A DNA stretch of 64,000 nucleotides from Paenibacillus pinihumi DSM 23905 = JCM 16419. GTDB taxonomy: Bacteria > Bacillota > Bacilli > Paenibacillales > Paenibacillaceae. Position numbers and translations under genes: made by a program. The notes under the pieces are model-generated. The model did no database searches. It was not told where the DNA came from and worked only from the letters and a program-made list of their open reading frames with translations. Below, in pieces: positions 28,403 through 35,796 of this stretch (position 1 is its first letter; each line of letters starts with the position of its first letter). Where the stretch lies: NCBI RefSeq assembly GCF_000422505.1, contig NZ_KE383865.1, positions 344,726 through 408,725 on the forward strand, written 5' to 3'.

Positions 28403-29139
28403 TGAAATCCATGGCATTTGCCGAACGGACCCGCAAAGAGATTGTTCGAGATCCGCTGAATATCGTATTTGGCTTAGGCTTTCCATTGGTTCTTTTATTC
28501 CTGCTAACCGCATTGCAGGCGAACATTCCGGCTGAAATATTTGTCATCGATCATCTTGCTCCGGGAATAGCAGTATTTGGTCTTTCTTTTATTTCGCTAT
28601 TCTCCGGGATGCTGATCTCCAAAGATAGAAGCACCTCATTTTTGACGAGATTGTTCACAGCGCCCCTATCTGCTTCAAATTACATTCTGGGATATACATT
28701 GCCGCTCATATTCATGGCGTTTTTGCAAATCTTAATCTGTTTTCTGGCCGCACTCTTCTTGGGATTGCCGCTTAATTTGAATATGATTTTCGCTATTCTT
28801 GCGCTCACGCCTACAATTATTCTATTTATAGGGATCGGGCTGCTATCGGGGAGCGTACTTAATGATAAGCAGGTAGGCGGCATCTGTGGTGCAATATTGA
28901 CGAATGTAAGCGCATGGTTAAGCGGCATCTGGTTTGATTTGAATCTGATCGGCGGCTGGTTTAAGGAAATTGCTTATATCCTCCCTTTTGCTCATGCTGT
29001 AGAAGCGGGCAGATCCGCCATTGCCGGAAATTATGCTTCGGTCCTCTCTCATCTGTGGTGGGTAATCGGATATGCAGTTGGTATTATGGTGTTGGCCATT
29101 TACATGTTTAGAAAGAAAATGAGTGGTGATGCTGCTTGA
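28402..29139 (+). CDS. ABC-2 type transporter permease
   Basis: The 245-residue membrane protein has about six hydrophobic segments (near 22-40, 55-75, 100-125, 130-155, 165-185, 215-235) and the ABC-2 pattern, including AYILPFAHAVEAGRSAI near the end. It pairs with the preceding ATPase to form an exporter. ATG 28402 overlaps the upstream stop by one base; GTG 28399 is a possible alternative. Confidence 0.9.
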   Translation: MKSMAFAERTRKEIVRDPLNIVFGLGFPLVLLFLLTALQANIPAEIFVIDHLAPGIAVFGLSFISLFSGMLISKDRSTSFLTRLFTAPLSASNYILGYTLPLIFMAFLQILICFLAALFLGLPLNLNMIFAILALTPTIILFIGIGLLSGSVLNDKQVGGICGAILTNVSAWLSGIWFDLNLIGGWFKEIAYILPFAHAVEAGRSAIAGNYASVLSHLWWVIGYAVGIMVLAIYMFRKKMSGDAA

Positions 29140-29163
29140 TATAGTTAAGAAGAAGATCAGAAA

Positions 29164-29400
29164 ATGATAGATAATCATATAATCCAAAAAAATTTTATCG
29201 TAATTACCGGAGGCCCTGGTTGTGGTAAAACAACGTTGTTGAATGAACTTCAGAAAAATGGCTATAACTATGTTCCGGAAGTGGCAAGAAAAATCATTCA
29301 AACACAAGTTTCTTCCGGAGGTGATGCCTTGCCTTGGAAAAATACAACAAATATCGTGATCTCATGCTGGACCAATCCATAGAAAGTTATAATTCAAGCA
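29164..29400 (+). pseudogene. Truncated AAA-type P-loop protein gene (frameshifted)
   Basis: The frame begins MIDNHIIQKNFIVITGGPGC with a full Walker A (GGPGCGKTT) and VPEVARKIIQTQ, the start of an AAA_28-type ATPase of about 180 residues. After GGDALPWKN the meaning jumps frame: KYRDLMLDQSIESYNSS is readable in another frame from about 29345 onward, then coding character is lost. So it is a frameshifted, 3'-truncated gene that follows the ABC operon by 25 bp. Confidence 0.75.
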
Positions 29401-29575
29401 TGACGAACATTCCGTTAAAGTTCATGCATCATGGTGACCCACAGAGTTAAGGCAGTTTGCTGCTGGCCAAGATGCGGTTAGCCGGTGCGGATGTGTTCCG
29501 GCAATTACTGCCTCGTTCCTTGTTTCCGGGACCGGGGGTCGCCCAGACCCGGTTAAGTCTTCTTTTAAACATCAC

Positions 29576-30028
29576 TTATTTATTACCGAGTTGTTCCGCC
29601 AAACCGACCAGAATTCCTTCATTTCCACGTATGTAGCAGAGCCGATACGAGTCCCCGTACTGAACCACTTCGCCAACGAGCTGAGCACCATACTTAGTGA
29701 GTCTGGATACCATTTCGTCAATGTCTTCAACGGTGAACATGACGCGTAGGTAACCGAGGGCATTTACAGGAGCAGTCCGGTGATCTGATATAGCAGGCGG
29801 GGTGAGAAATCGCGAAAGTTCAATTCGGCTGTGGCCATCCGGGGTAACCATCATGGCAATCTCTACACACTGTGAACCCAGCCCGGTTACGCGACCAGCC
29901 CATTCACCTTCGACAGTAGCCCGCCCTTCGAGCTTCAAGCCAATCTCCTCGAAGAAAGAGATTGCGTCATCAAGAGATTCTACAACGATGCCAACATTGT
30001 CCATTCTTAGTAATTGGTTTTTTGCCAT
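29576..30028 (-). CDS. VOC-family (glyoxalase/dioxygenase-like) protein
   Basis: The 150-residue protein has the paired beta-alpha-beta-beta-beta modules of the vicinal oxygen chelate fold: MDNVGIVVESLDDAISFFEE in the first half and LRVMFTVEDIDEMVSRL plus GNEGILVGLAEQLG in the second. His and Glu residues in the metal positions are not unambiguous, so the reaction is unknown. AAGGAG lies 9 bp upstream of the start. It is monocistronic. Confidence 0.88.
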   Translation of the reverse strand: MAKNQLLRMDNVGIVVESLDDAISFFEEIGLKLEGRATVEGEWAGRVTGLGSQCVEIAMMVTPDGHSRIELSRFLTPPAISDHRTAPVNALGYLRVMFTVEDIDEMVSRLTKYGAQLVGEVVQYGDSYRLCYIRGNEGILVGLAEQLGNK

Positions 30029-30249
30029 AGTTTTATCTCCTTATGTGTATAAATTTATTGCCTGATCATGTTCATATTTATTCTATCAAGAATCACAAAT
30101 TTATTCCGAATTATTAATAAATCTCCTGTTAGTTTAATAACTATTCCGCCGCGTTTACGTGGCTTACGATCGGAAAGATCTCGTTTGCCGATACACTGAG
30201 GCTCAAGCCCAGGATTGAGATGTCATAACTTTTAGCTTCCCGTTTAACA

Positions 30250-30663
30250 TTACTCCAAATCCTCAAATCCGCAGTCTGCTTGTGCATGCACCGCTTCTGT
30301 CCCATGCTCAATAGCGGTTTTGTAATACAAAATTTTAAAATCTATTTTCCTCATATATTTTTCTAATTCAGCGATTTTCTCCATCACAACTTTTTTGTGT
30401 GTTTCAAACACTTCAAGACGCTCATTTAATGTAGCGTCTCCTTCCATAGCCGAATCCAGATATTCTCTGATTTTTTTCACGGGCATCCCGCTTTTTTTAA
30501 GGCATGTGATGATGGCGAGCCAATTAAAATCACTCTCTTTAAAATCCCGGTTGCCTGCATGGTCACGATTCACAAAGGGCAATAAGCCGAGCTTGTCATA
30601 ATAGCGCAATGTATATGCAGATAATCCCGATCTAGCGGCAGCCTGGCTAATTGTATATCCCAA
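30250..30663 (-). CDS. MerR-family regulator (AdhR-like)
   Basis: The protein (about 137 residues) has the MerR winged HTH at its N-terminus (YTISQAAARSGLSAYTLRYY, DKLGLLPF), a recognition region to about 75 and a long coiled-coil dimerisation helix (MEKIAELEKYMRKIDFKI). TTG 30663 was chosen because AAAGGTGG lies 8 bp upstream and the protein then begins at MGYTIS as usual; GTG 30675 has no spaced site. It is divergent from an SDR gene with two matching MerR-type promoters in the gap, so autoregulation and control of the SDR gene are likely. AdhR relatives respond to aldehydes. Confidence 0.88.
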   Translation of the reverse strand: MGYTISQAAARSGLSAYTLRYYDKLGLLPFVNRDHAGNRDFKESDFNWLAIITCLKKSGMPVKKIREYLDSAMEGDATLNERLEVFETHKKVVMEKIAELEKYMRKIDFKILYYKTAIEHGTEAVHAQADCGFEDLE

Positions 30664-30695
30664 GGGGTAAACCACCTTTTATAAAAATAATATTT

Positions 30696-30726
30696 ATTTT
30701 ACAGGTTAGAGTGTGCTCTAAGTCAA
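30696..30726 (-). promoter_or_regulatory. MerR-type promoter of the regulator gene
   Basis: On the minus strand, TTGACT (30726-30721) and TAAAAT (30701-30696) are 19 bp apart, the long spacer typical of MerR-activated promoters. The spacer holds the dyad TTAGAG...CTCTAA. Confidence 0.7.
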
Positions 30727-30741
30727 TATTTATTCAGGCGC

Positions 30742-30772
30742 TTGACTTAGACCTGACTCTAAGGTTTAGAGT
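30742..30772 (+). promoter_or_regulatory. MerR-type promoter of the SDR gene
   Basis: TTGACT (30742-30747) and TAGAGT (30767-30772) are 19 bp apart. The spacer holds CTTAGA...TCTAAG, the same dyad sequence as in the divergent promoter. Confidence 0.7.
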
Positions 30773-30813
30773 TTGTTTGCACCCAAAACTTCAAGCTAAA
30801 GGGAGAGATATAG

Positions 30814-31647
30814 ATGAGTAAAAATAAAGTGTGGGTTATTACCGGATGTTCCACTGGCTTCGGAAGAGAGCTTGCAAAAGCAACCATTCAAGCAGGCTAT
30901 AATGTTGTGGTTACAGCCAGAAATCTGAATGCAATTGCTGATCTTGTCAGCGGGAATACGGACAACGTTCTGGCGATGGAACTCGATGTGACCAGGCCCG
31001 AACAAATCGAAAAAACGGTAAAGGCTGCTATAGAGAAATTCGGCCAAATTGATGTGCTTGTCAATAACGCCGGAATCGGTTATTTTAGCTCCATTGAGGA
31101 AGCTGTTGAAGAAGAAGTCCGCAAAATGTTTGAAATCAACTTCTGGGGTCTGGCGAACATGACCAGCGCTGTCCTGCCTTACATGAGAAACAAGCGCTCA
31201 GGGCATATTATCAATATATCGTCAATTGGAGGATTAGTTTCATTCCCTGGCGTGGGGTACTATAACGGTACCAAATATGCGGTTGAGGGGATATCAGAGA
31301 GCCTGTCCAAGGAAGTGGCCTCATTCAATATTCATGTCACAGTGATTGAGCCAAGCAATTTCCGTACGGACTGGTCCGGACGCTCAGCTGCAAGAACCCA
31401 ATCAGCGTTTAAGGAATATAACGAGCTCATCTCCCCATTTGTAAATGGGGAAACTCATGGAAACGAACCGGGAGATCCGAAGAAAGCTGCGGAAGCTATC
31501 ATAAACGTCGTAGAGACTGCAGAGCCGCCGCTTCGGTTGCTGCTTGGAGCAGATGCTTATCACATTTCGGTGAACAAATATACGGAGACACTCAAAAACT
31601 TCGAGAAATATAAAGAAGTATCGTTTAATGCTGATTTTCAGGATTGA
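30814..31647 (+). CDS. Short-chain dehydrogenase/reductase
   Basis: The 277-residue classical SDR has the cofactor motif TGCSTGFG, NNAG, the active Ser in INISSIGG and the catalytic pair YNGTK. It should oxidise or reduce an alcohol/ketone using NAD(P)(H). The start follows AAAGGGAGAG. Its divergent MerR regulator and shared promoter architecture suggest induction by an aldehyde or electrophile (inference from AdhR relatives). Confidence 0.92.
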   Translation: MSKNKVWVITGCSTGFGRELAKATIQAGYNVVVTARNLNAIADLVSGNTDNVLAMELDVTRPEQIEKTVKAAIEKFGQIDVLVNNAGIGYFSSIEEAVEEEVRKMFEINFWGLANMTSAVLPYMRNKRSGHIINISSIGGLVSFPGVGYYNGTKYAVEGISESLSKEVASFNIHVTVIEPSNFRTDWSGRSAARTQSAFKEYNELISPFVNGETHGNEPGDPKKAAEAIINVVETAEPPLRLLLGADAYHISVNKYTETLKNFEKYKEVSFNADFQD

Positions 31648-31715
31648 AATGAGATGAAGATTCTAAGGGTTAACCCCAAAAGAGATCGCTGGTAGTGAGC
31701 GGGAATTATGGGTAG

Positions 31716-31760
31716 AACACCTCCAAAACCGTGATCTTGGCGGGGATGGAGGTGTTTTTG
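31716..31760 (+). terminator. Terminator after SDR gene
   Basis: AACACCTCC pairs with GGAGGTGTT across a 23-nt loop, followed by a T-run. Confidence 0.7.
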
Positions 31761-31783
31761 CTTCGTTAATTACGTGCTGGCCC

Positions 31784-31835
31784 TTTAGGGCTATAGCGTA
31801 GCTGGGAGAGCGATTCGCTGGCAGCGATGCGGCTT
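31784..31835 (+). pseudogene. tRNA-Ala(GGC)-like 5' fragment
   Basis: A D-arm-like stretch (TAGCTGGGAGAGC at 31799-31811) is followed by an anticodon-loop sequence CTGGCAG carrying GGC. The outer base pairs of the anticodon stem and part of the D stem do not pair, and no T-arm or acceptor 3' end follows, so it is a decayed fragment. It shares TCGCTGGCAGCGATGCG (31815-31831) exactly with 48794-48810. Confidence 0.6.
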
Positions 31836-31925
31836 AGAAATTCATCCCTTATACTACAACAAATATTAAACACCAACGAAATCTGATAAAGGTTTCGCGA
31901 AATACATACATGTTCACTGGAACTA

Positions 31926-32393
31926 CTAACCCCGCTCCAATTGATCAACTACACTCCCTGGACCAGCGAATACAGATCCGCCATTTTGAACCGTCTTCCG
32001 TATAAGTTGAATCAAACTGTCCTTGTTCATCTGGATATCGGCCAGCCAAGCTAAAGTATCTGCAGTTTCGGGTTCATGCTTCGCTCCCCAGGCTGATAAT
32101 TCCCAAAGGACCGGTAATAAATCCAACCCGGCCTCCGTTAATTCGTACAGGTCTTTTCTTCTGTCAGTGGGATGGGGACTCTTGGTAATCAAACCCATCA
32201 TCTCAAGACGGGACAAGCGATTCGTTAGTATATTTCTAGCAATCCGTTCATCCGAGGCAAGAAATTCCCCGAACGTTCTCTTTCCTGCAAATATGATATC
32301 CCTGATGATAAGTAATGACCAAGAGTCACCTAACAGATCAAGAGAAAATGAGATTGGACAATTGGATCTTCTATGTGGTTTAGAATTTTGCAT
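31926..32393 (-). CDS. HxlR-family transcriptional regulator
   Basis: The 155-residue protein is an HxlR winged-helix regulator: CPISFSLDLLGDSWSLLIIR, then RTFGEFLASDERIARNILTN and a wing ending YELTEAGLDLLPVL, with a longer than usual C-terminal helix. ATG 32393 has GGGAGG 6 bp upstream and is preferred over ATG 32414. It is divergent from a YCII-DinB gene pair with a small inverted repeat between them, so it probably controls that pair. Confidence 0.88.
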   Translation of the reverse strand: MQNSKPHRRSNCPISFSLDLLGDSWSLLIIRDIIFAGKRTFGEFLASDERIARNILTNRLSRLEMMGLITKSPHPTDRRKDLYELTEAGLDLLPVLWELSAWGAKHEPETADTLAWLADIQMNKDSLIQLIRKTVQNGGSVFAGPGSVVDQLERG

Positions 32394-32438
32394 AGGAACC
32401 TCCCTTGACTTCATGGATTGATTATTATTATAATTAAG

Positions 32439-32459
32439 TCAGTTTCAAAATGCAACTGA
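32439..32459. promoter_or_regulatory. Candidate HxlR operator
   Basis: TCAGTT and AACTGA form an inverted repeat with a 9-bp spacer in the gap between the divergent HxlR and YCII genes. Confidence 0.45.
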
Positions 32460-32477
32460 AATTGAGGAGGGATTGAA

Positions 32478-32777
32478 TTGAAATTTTTGTTGGTTTATAG
32501 AGGTGGCGTCGTTCCGGACGATCAACTTGATCGGAATGTTAATGAACTATGGGGATGGCTTGACAATCTAAAGGAAAATGGGTACGAGAAGGTACGTTTT
32601 GCGGGAAGCGGCCGTAAAATTATTTCGCAAGATTCGATTAACGATTACTCCGGAGACATATTCGGCGTTTCCATTATCGAAGCTGGTTCTTTGGAGGAAG
32701 CGATTTCGTTAACTTCGGATTGGCCGGAATTGCAATATGGAGGTAGGATTGAGATCGTAGAAGCGTTAGGTGATTAA
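32478..32777 (+). CDS. YCII-related (YciI-like) small protein
   Basis: The 99-residue protein has the ferredoxin-like beta-alpha-beta pattern of the YCII/DGPF group: MKFLLVYRGG, a central FAGSGRKI strand and FGVSIIEAGSLEEAISLTSD followed by a GGRIEIVEAL end, the usual finish of the family. Function in this family is mostly unknown. The start is TTG 32478, 6 bp behind GGAGGG. It is followed after 1 bp by a DinB-like gene in the same operon. Confidence 0.85.
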   Translation: MKFLLVYRGGVVPDDQLDRNVNELWGWLDNLKENGYEKVRFAGSGRKIISQDSINDYSGDIFGVSIIEAGSLEEAISLTSDWPELQYGGRIEIVEALGD

Positions 32778-32778
32778 T

Positions 32779-33246
32779 ATGTCCGATACCTATATATTGA
32801 ATTTGTTTGCAGATCTTAGAAAACAAATATTGAGCGTAATAGCAAGATTGTCAAAAAGTCAAATGGAACACATTCCCAAAGGGTTCACTAACAATCTCCA
32901 TTGGCAGCTCGGACATGTGCTGACGATAACTGATAATTTAATATTTGAGTTTTCGGGTGTTGGTTCAAGGATTTCACAGCACTATAGAACTTATTTTGCG
33001 ACAGACACAAGTCCCTCATGCTGGCTGGGGCAACCGCCAGGGATCGAAATGATTCTTAAGGATTTGGAAAGTCAGATGGTGGAAATATGCGATAAGTATG
33101 ACGGTCTGCTGGCGCAACCTGTAGCAGATGAGAATAACTTTCTTCAAGCAAGTGTAATCGGTGAACTTTTCCATGTTCTAATTGCACATGAAAGTATGCA
33201 TCTAGGAATGATAATTGCGATGGACAAGGTTTTGCAGAATGAATAA
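32779..33246 (+). CDS. DinB-family protein
   Basis: The 155-residue protein is a four-helix DinB/YfiT-like protein. Putative metal-binding His residues are visible in HWQLGHVLT near residue 41 and in HVLIAHESMHLGM near the C-terminus. Such proteins are metal-dependent enzymes, some acting as thiol (bacillithiol-type) transferases. ATG 32779 has AGGTGAT upstream; it is one base behind the YCII gene, and HxlR control of the pair is likely. Confidence 0.87.
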   Translation: MSDTYILNLFADLRKQILSVIARLSKSQMEHIPKGFTNNLHWQLGHVLTITDNLIFEFSGVGSRISQHYRTYFATDTSPSCWLGQPPGIEMILKDLESQMVEICDKYDGLLAQPVADENNFLQASVIGELFHVLIAHESMHLGMIIAMDKVLQNE

Positions 33247-33362
33247 ATGGATAACGACTGCGATTTAAGGGTTCGCCCGCGATGTGATGATATGAATGGA
33301 TCGAGTATCCTGTTGAACCTATTTTTATAGATGAAGAAAAAGGGAACGAAGGAGGTAGTTAC

Positions 33363-33839
33363 ATGGTAGATGCATACACTAACAAAAGAATTGATACTGC
33401 TTCAAGAGTCATTAGGGCGTCAGCACAAGTCATTTATCAAGCAATGTTGAAACCGGAAGCGCTCGCTTTATGGCTTCCACCGGAAGGAATGTCTGCTCAA
33501 ATCGATACATTTGATACAAGGGAAGGCGGCATTTATAATATGACTCTTATCTACGAAGGGGATGAAAAGATACAGGGAAAAACCTCAGAAAATAGAGATG
33601 TCACTGAAGGAGTATTTTTGGAGCTAATTCCAGATGAACGAATTGTTAAAACCGTTCATTTTCATTCAGAGGACACACGATTCTCTGGTGAGATGATCCA
33701 AAAATGGCTATTAGAAGCCCATTCAGAAGGAACAAAAGTGACTGTCATTTGTGAGGATGTTCCTGAAGGGATACGAAAAGAAGATCATGACGTTGGTTTG
33801 AGATCCACGTTGGAGAATCTTGCAGTATTTACTGAGTGA
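33363..33839 (+). CDS. AHSA1/SRPBCC-domain protein
   Basis: The 158-residue protein follows the AHSA1-like pattern: ASRVIRASAQVIYQAMLKPE, LALWLPPEGM, the GGIYNMTL strand and a C-terminal helix starting VGLRSTLENLAVF. A hydrophobic-ligand binding fold is expected; no ligand is known. GAAGGAGG is placed 8 bp upstream. It is separated from the DinB gene by about 116 bp. Confidence 0.88.
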   Translation: MVDAYTNKRIDTASRVIRASAQVIYQAMLKPEALALWLPPEGMSAQIDTFDTREGGIYNMTLIYEGDEKIQGKTSENRDVTEGVFLELIPDERIVKTVHFHSEDTRFSGEMIQKWLLEAHSEGTKVTVICEDVPEGIRKEDHDVGLRSTLENLAVFTE

Positions 33840-33972
33840 TAAAAGACTTTTTGTTATAGCGTATCGGAGCCACATTTACATGCAAGTTGAAGCCCGGCCT
33901 TACATGGTTTGGGCTTTTGTTCATATCTATAGATAAATCGGGACAATAAAAACAAAGCGTAACTACCTTTGT

Positions 33973-34017
33973 ATGGTTAAGTATTGAAGCGTCATTGCAA
34001 TGGCTGCGAGTACTTTT
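33973..34017 (+). repeat. Short palindromic repeat around CATTGCAATG, copy 2
   Basis: It matches 26607-26647 in the blocks ATGGTTA, ATTGA, GCG, CATTGCAATGG and GTACTT, with scattered mismatches. Confidence 0.5.
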
Positions 34018-34091
34018 TAATCTCATTAGAAAAAGAGGGTTTGGTCTACAATTGGTGAAGTAATAAAATGAATATTTTGTTAAAAATTAAT

Positions 34092-34105
34092 TGATTGCGC
34101 TTTCA
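34092..34105. promoter_or_regulatory. cre-like site upstream of the sensor operon
   Basis: TGATTGCGCTTTCA matches the CcpA consensus TGWNANCGNTNWCA at all but one fixed position. It lies 72 bp before the yesN-like start, which would fit catabolite repression of the sugar locus. Confidence 0.5.
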
Positions 34106-34176
34106 CATACTTTTGTTAACGTTTGGATGGTTGATGTCTATATGCAATGTACTTTAGATAACAAGGTGGGGATCTC

Positions 34177-35796
34177 ATGTACAAGCTGTTGATTGTCGAC
34201 GATGAGGCGCTGGTTCGTGAAGCGATAGAGGATCAAATGGACTGGCAAAAGCTTGGTTTTGAATGCGTAGGTACTTGCGAGGACGGTAAGGAAGCGCTTG
34301 ATTTCGTCAACCGCCATACGCCGGATGTCGTATTGACCGATATCGGAATGCCGTTCATGGACGGAATAGAGTTGACCCGCGAGCTTGCTATTCGTTTCCC
34401 GAAAGTAAAGGTTATTATTTTTACAGGATACGATGATTTTGATTATGCGCAGCAGGCTTTGAAATTACAAGCTTTTGATTATATTTTGAAACCGGTTACA
34501 GCGGCGGAACTTGAACAGGTCATTTGTAAACTTCGTTCTGAGCTGGATAGCGAAAGAAATCAAATACAAGATTTCGAACAGCTGAAGCGTCAATTGAGGG
34601 AGAGTCAGCCTTTGTTGAAAGAGCGATTTTTAGAACGGTTTTCGACTTCGCCGATGACAGAAAAACAAAAGAACGAGAACTTCAGTTATTTCGATATTGA
34701 GTGGAACGGCTCCTTCGTGATCGAGCTGGCCATAGAAGTGGACGAGTTTGTATGGAGTCAACCTAAGACTTTGTCTGACGAGGAACTTATTCGTTTTGCT
34801 GTGTATAACATTACCCAGGAAATTATAGCTGACCTTTCCGGGGCACTTATTTTTAGAGATCGGGAAAATCGTGTGCACGTCATCATGTCTGGTCATCAGA
34901 CGGATGAACTGCATGATCTGTCGACGCAGGTGGCTGAAGAAATCCACAATACGATTACCGGTTACTTGCCTGTTAAGCTATCTATAGGCATTGGACATGT
35001 ATGCAACTTAACAGACAAAGTGCAGCGTTTAAATCAATCTGCTTTGTCAGCACTTGATTATCGTTTTGTCATCGGTACCAATCAAATTATATGTATATGG
35101 GATATGGAGCAGCGTAAGCGGCCGGAGTTGATGTCGCTCATGGATTGGGAAAGTGAACTGGTCACGAAACTGAAAACCGCTTCACCGGAAGAGATGGATG
35201 AATGGATTGGGCAACTATTCATCATGTTCCGGGAGCATGCTTTTCCATTCGATATTTGTCACATGTATCTGCAACGAATTGTATTGACGATTATGCACAC
35301 GCTCTATGTCATGGGCATTGACAGTACACAAGTGTTCGGAGAGAGCCAAGATCCAATGACTGAAATGACTACGTTTGCGTCGATGGGTAAAGTTGAATTG
35401 CGGCTGAAGGATCAATGCGCGAAGGTAGTCGGATCAATCAAAAGCATGCGGGAGCACCAATGTGTGTTTCAAGTCGCGAAAGCGGTAGATTACATCAAAT
35501 TGAATTATATGGACCCGAAGCTCTCATTAAAGTCGGTGTGTTATCATGTATCGCTGAGCTCGAGTTACTTCAGCAGCATATTCAAGCAAACCAACGGTAA
35601 ATCGTTTGTGGAATTCGTAACCCATCTGCGTATGGAGAAAGCGAAGGAATTATTAATCGTGTCATCTTTAAAGAGCTACGAGATCGCATATGAAGTTGGA
35701 TACAGCGATCCCCAGTATTTCAGCGGCGCATTTAAGAAGCATACAGGAGAAACCCCAACAGATTATCGTCATAAAAAAATAAAAGGGATCATGTGA
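34177..35796 (+). CDS. YesN-type response regulator (REC + AraC HTH)
   Basis: The 539-residue protein has a receiver domain (about 1-122, phospho-acceptor Asp55 in VVLTDIGMP, Lys in ILKPV), a long middle region with a degenerate nucleotide-cyclase-like fold often seen in YesN proteins, and a C-terminal AraC double HTH (about 430-535: SLSSSYFSSIFKQTNGKSF, YEVGYSDPQYFSGAFKKHTG). The start follows AAGGTGGGG. It is translationally coupled to the kinase gene. The adjacent sensor-binding protein, sugar transporter and fucosidase genes are its likely regulon. Confidence 0.93.
   Translation: MYKLLIVDDEALVREAIEDQMDWQKLGFECVGTCEDGKEALDFVNRHTPDVVLTDIGMPFMDGIELTRELAIRFPKVKVIIFTGYDDFDYAQQALKLQAFDYILKPVTAAELEQVICKLRSELDSERNQIQDFEQLKRQLRESQPLLKERFLERFSTSPMTEKQKNENFSYFDIEWNGSFVIELAIEVDEFVWSQPKTLSDEELIRFAVYNITQEIIADLSGALIFRDRENRVHVIMSGHQTDELHDLSTQVAEEIHNTITGYLPVKLSIGIGHVCNLTDKVQRLNQSALSALDYRFVIGTNQIICIWDMEQRKRPELMSLMDWESELVTKLKTASPEEMDEWIGQLFIMFREHAFPFDICHMYLQRIVLTIMHTLYVMGIDSTQVFGESQDPMTEMTTFASMGKVELRLKDQCAKVVGSIKSMREHQCVFQVAKAVDYIKLNYMDPKLSLKSVCYHVSLSSSYFSSIFKQTNGKSFVEFVTHLRMEKAKELLIVSSLKSYEIAYEVGYSDPQYFSGAFKKHTGETPTDYRHKKIKGIM

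Larger units (their letters stand above)
33840..34176. other. Intergenic region before the sugar sensor genes
   Basis: It contains a hairpin AAGCCC/GGGCTT at 33891-33917, probably the terminator of the SRPBCC gene, the CATTGCAATG repeat copy 2 and a cre-like site at 34092-34105. A sigma-A promoter was not clear. Confidence 0.55.
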
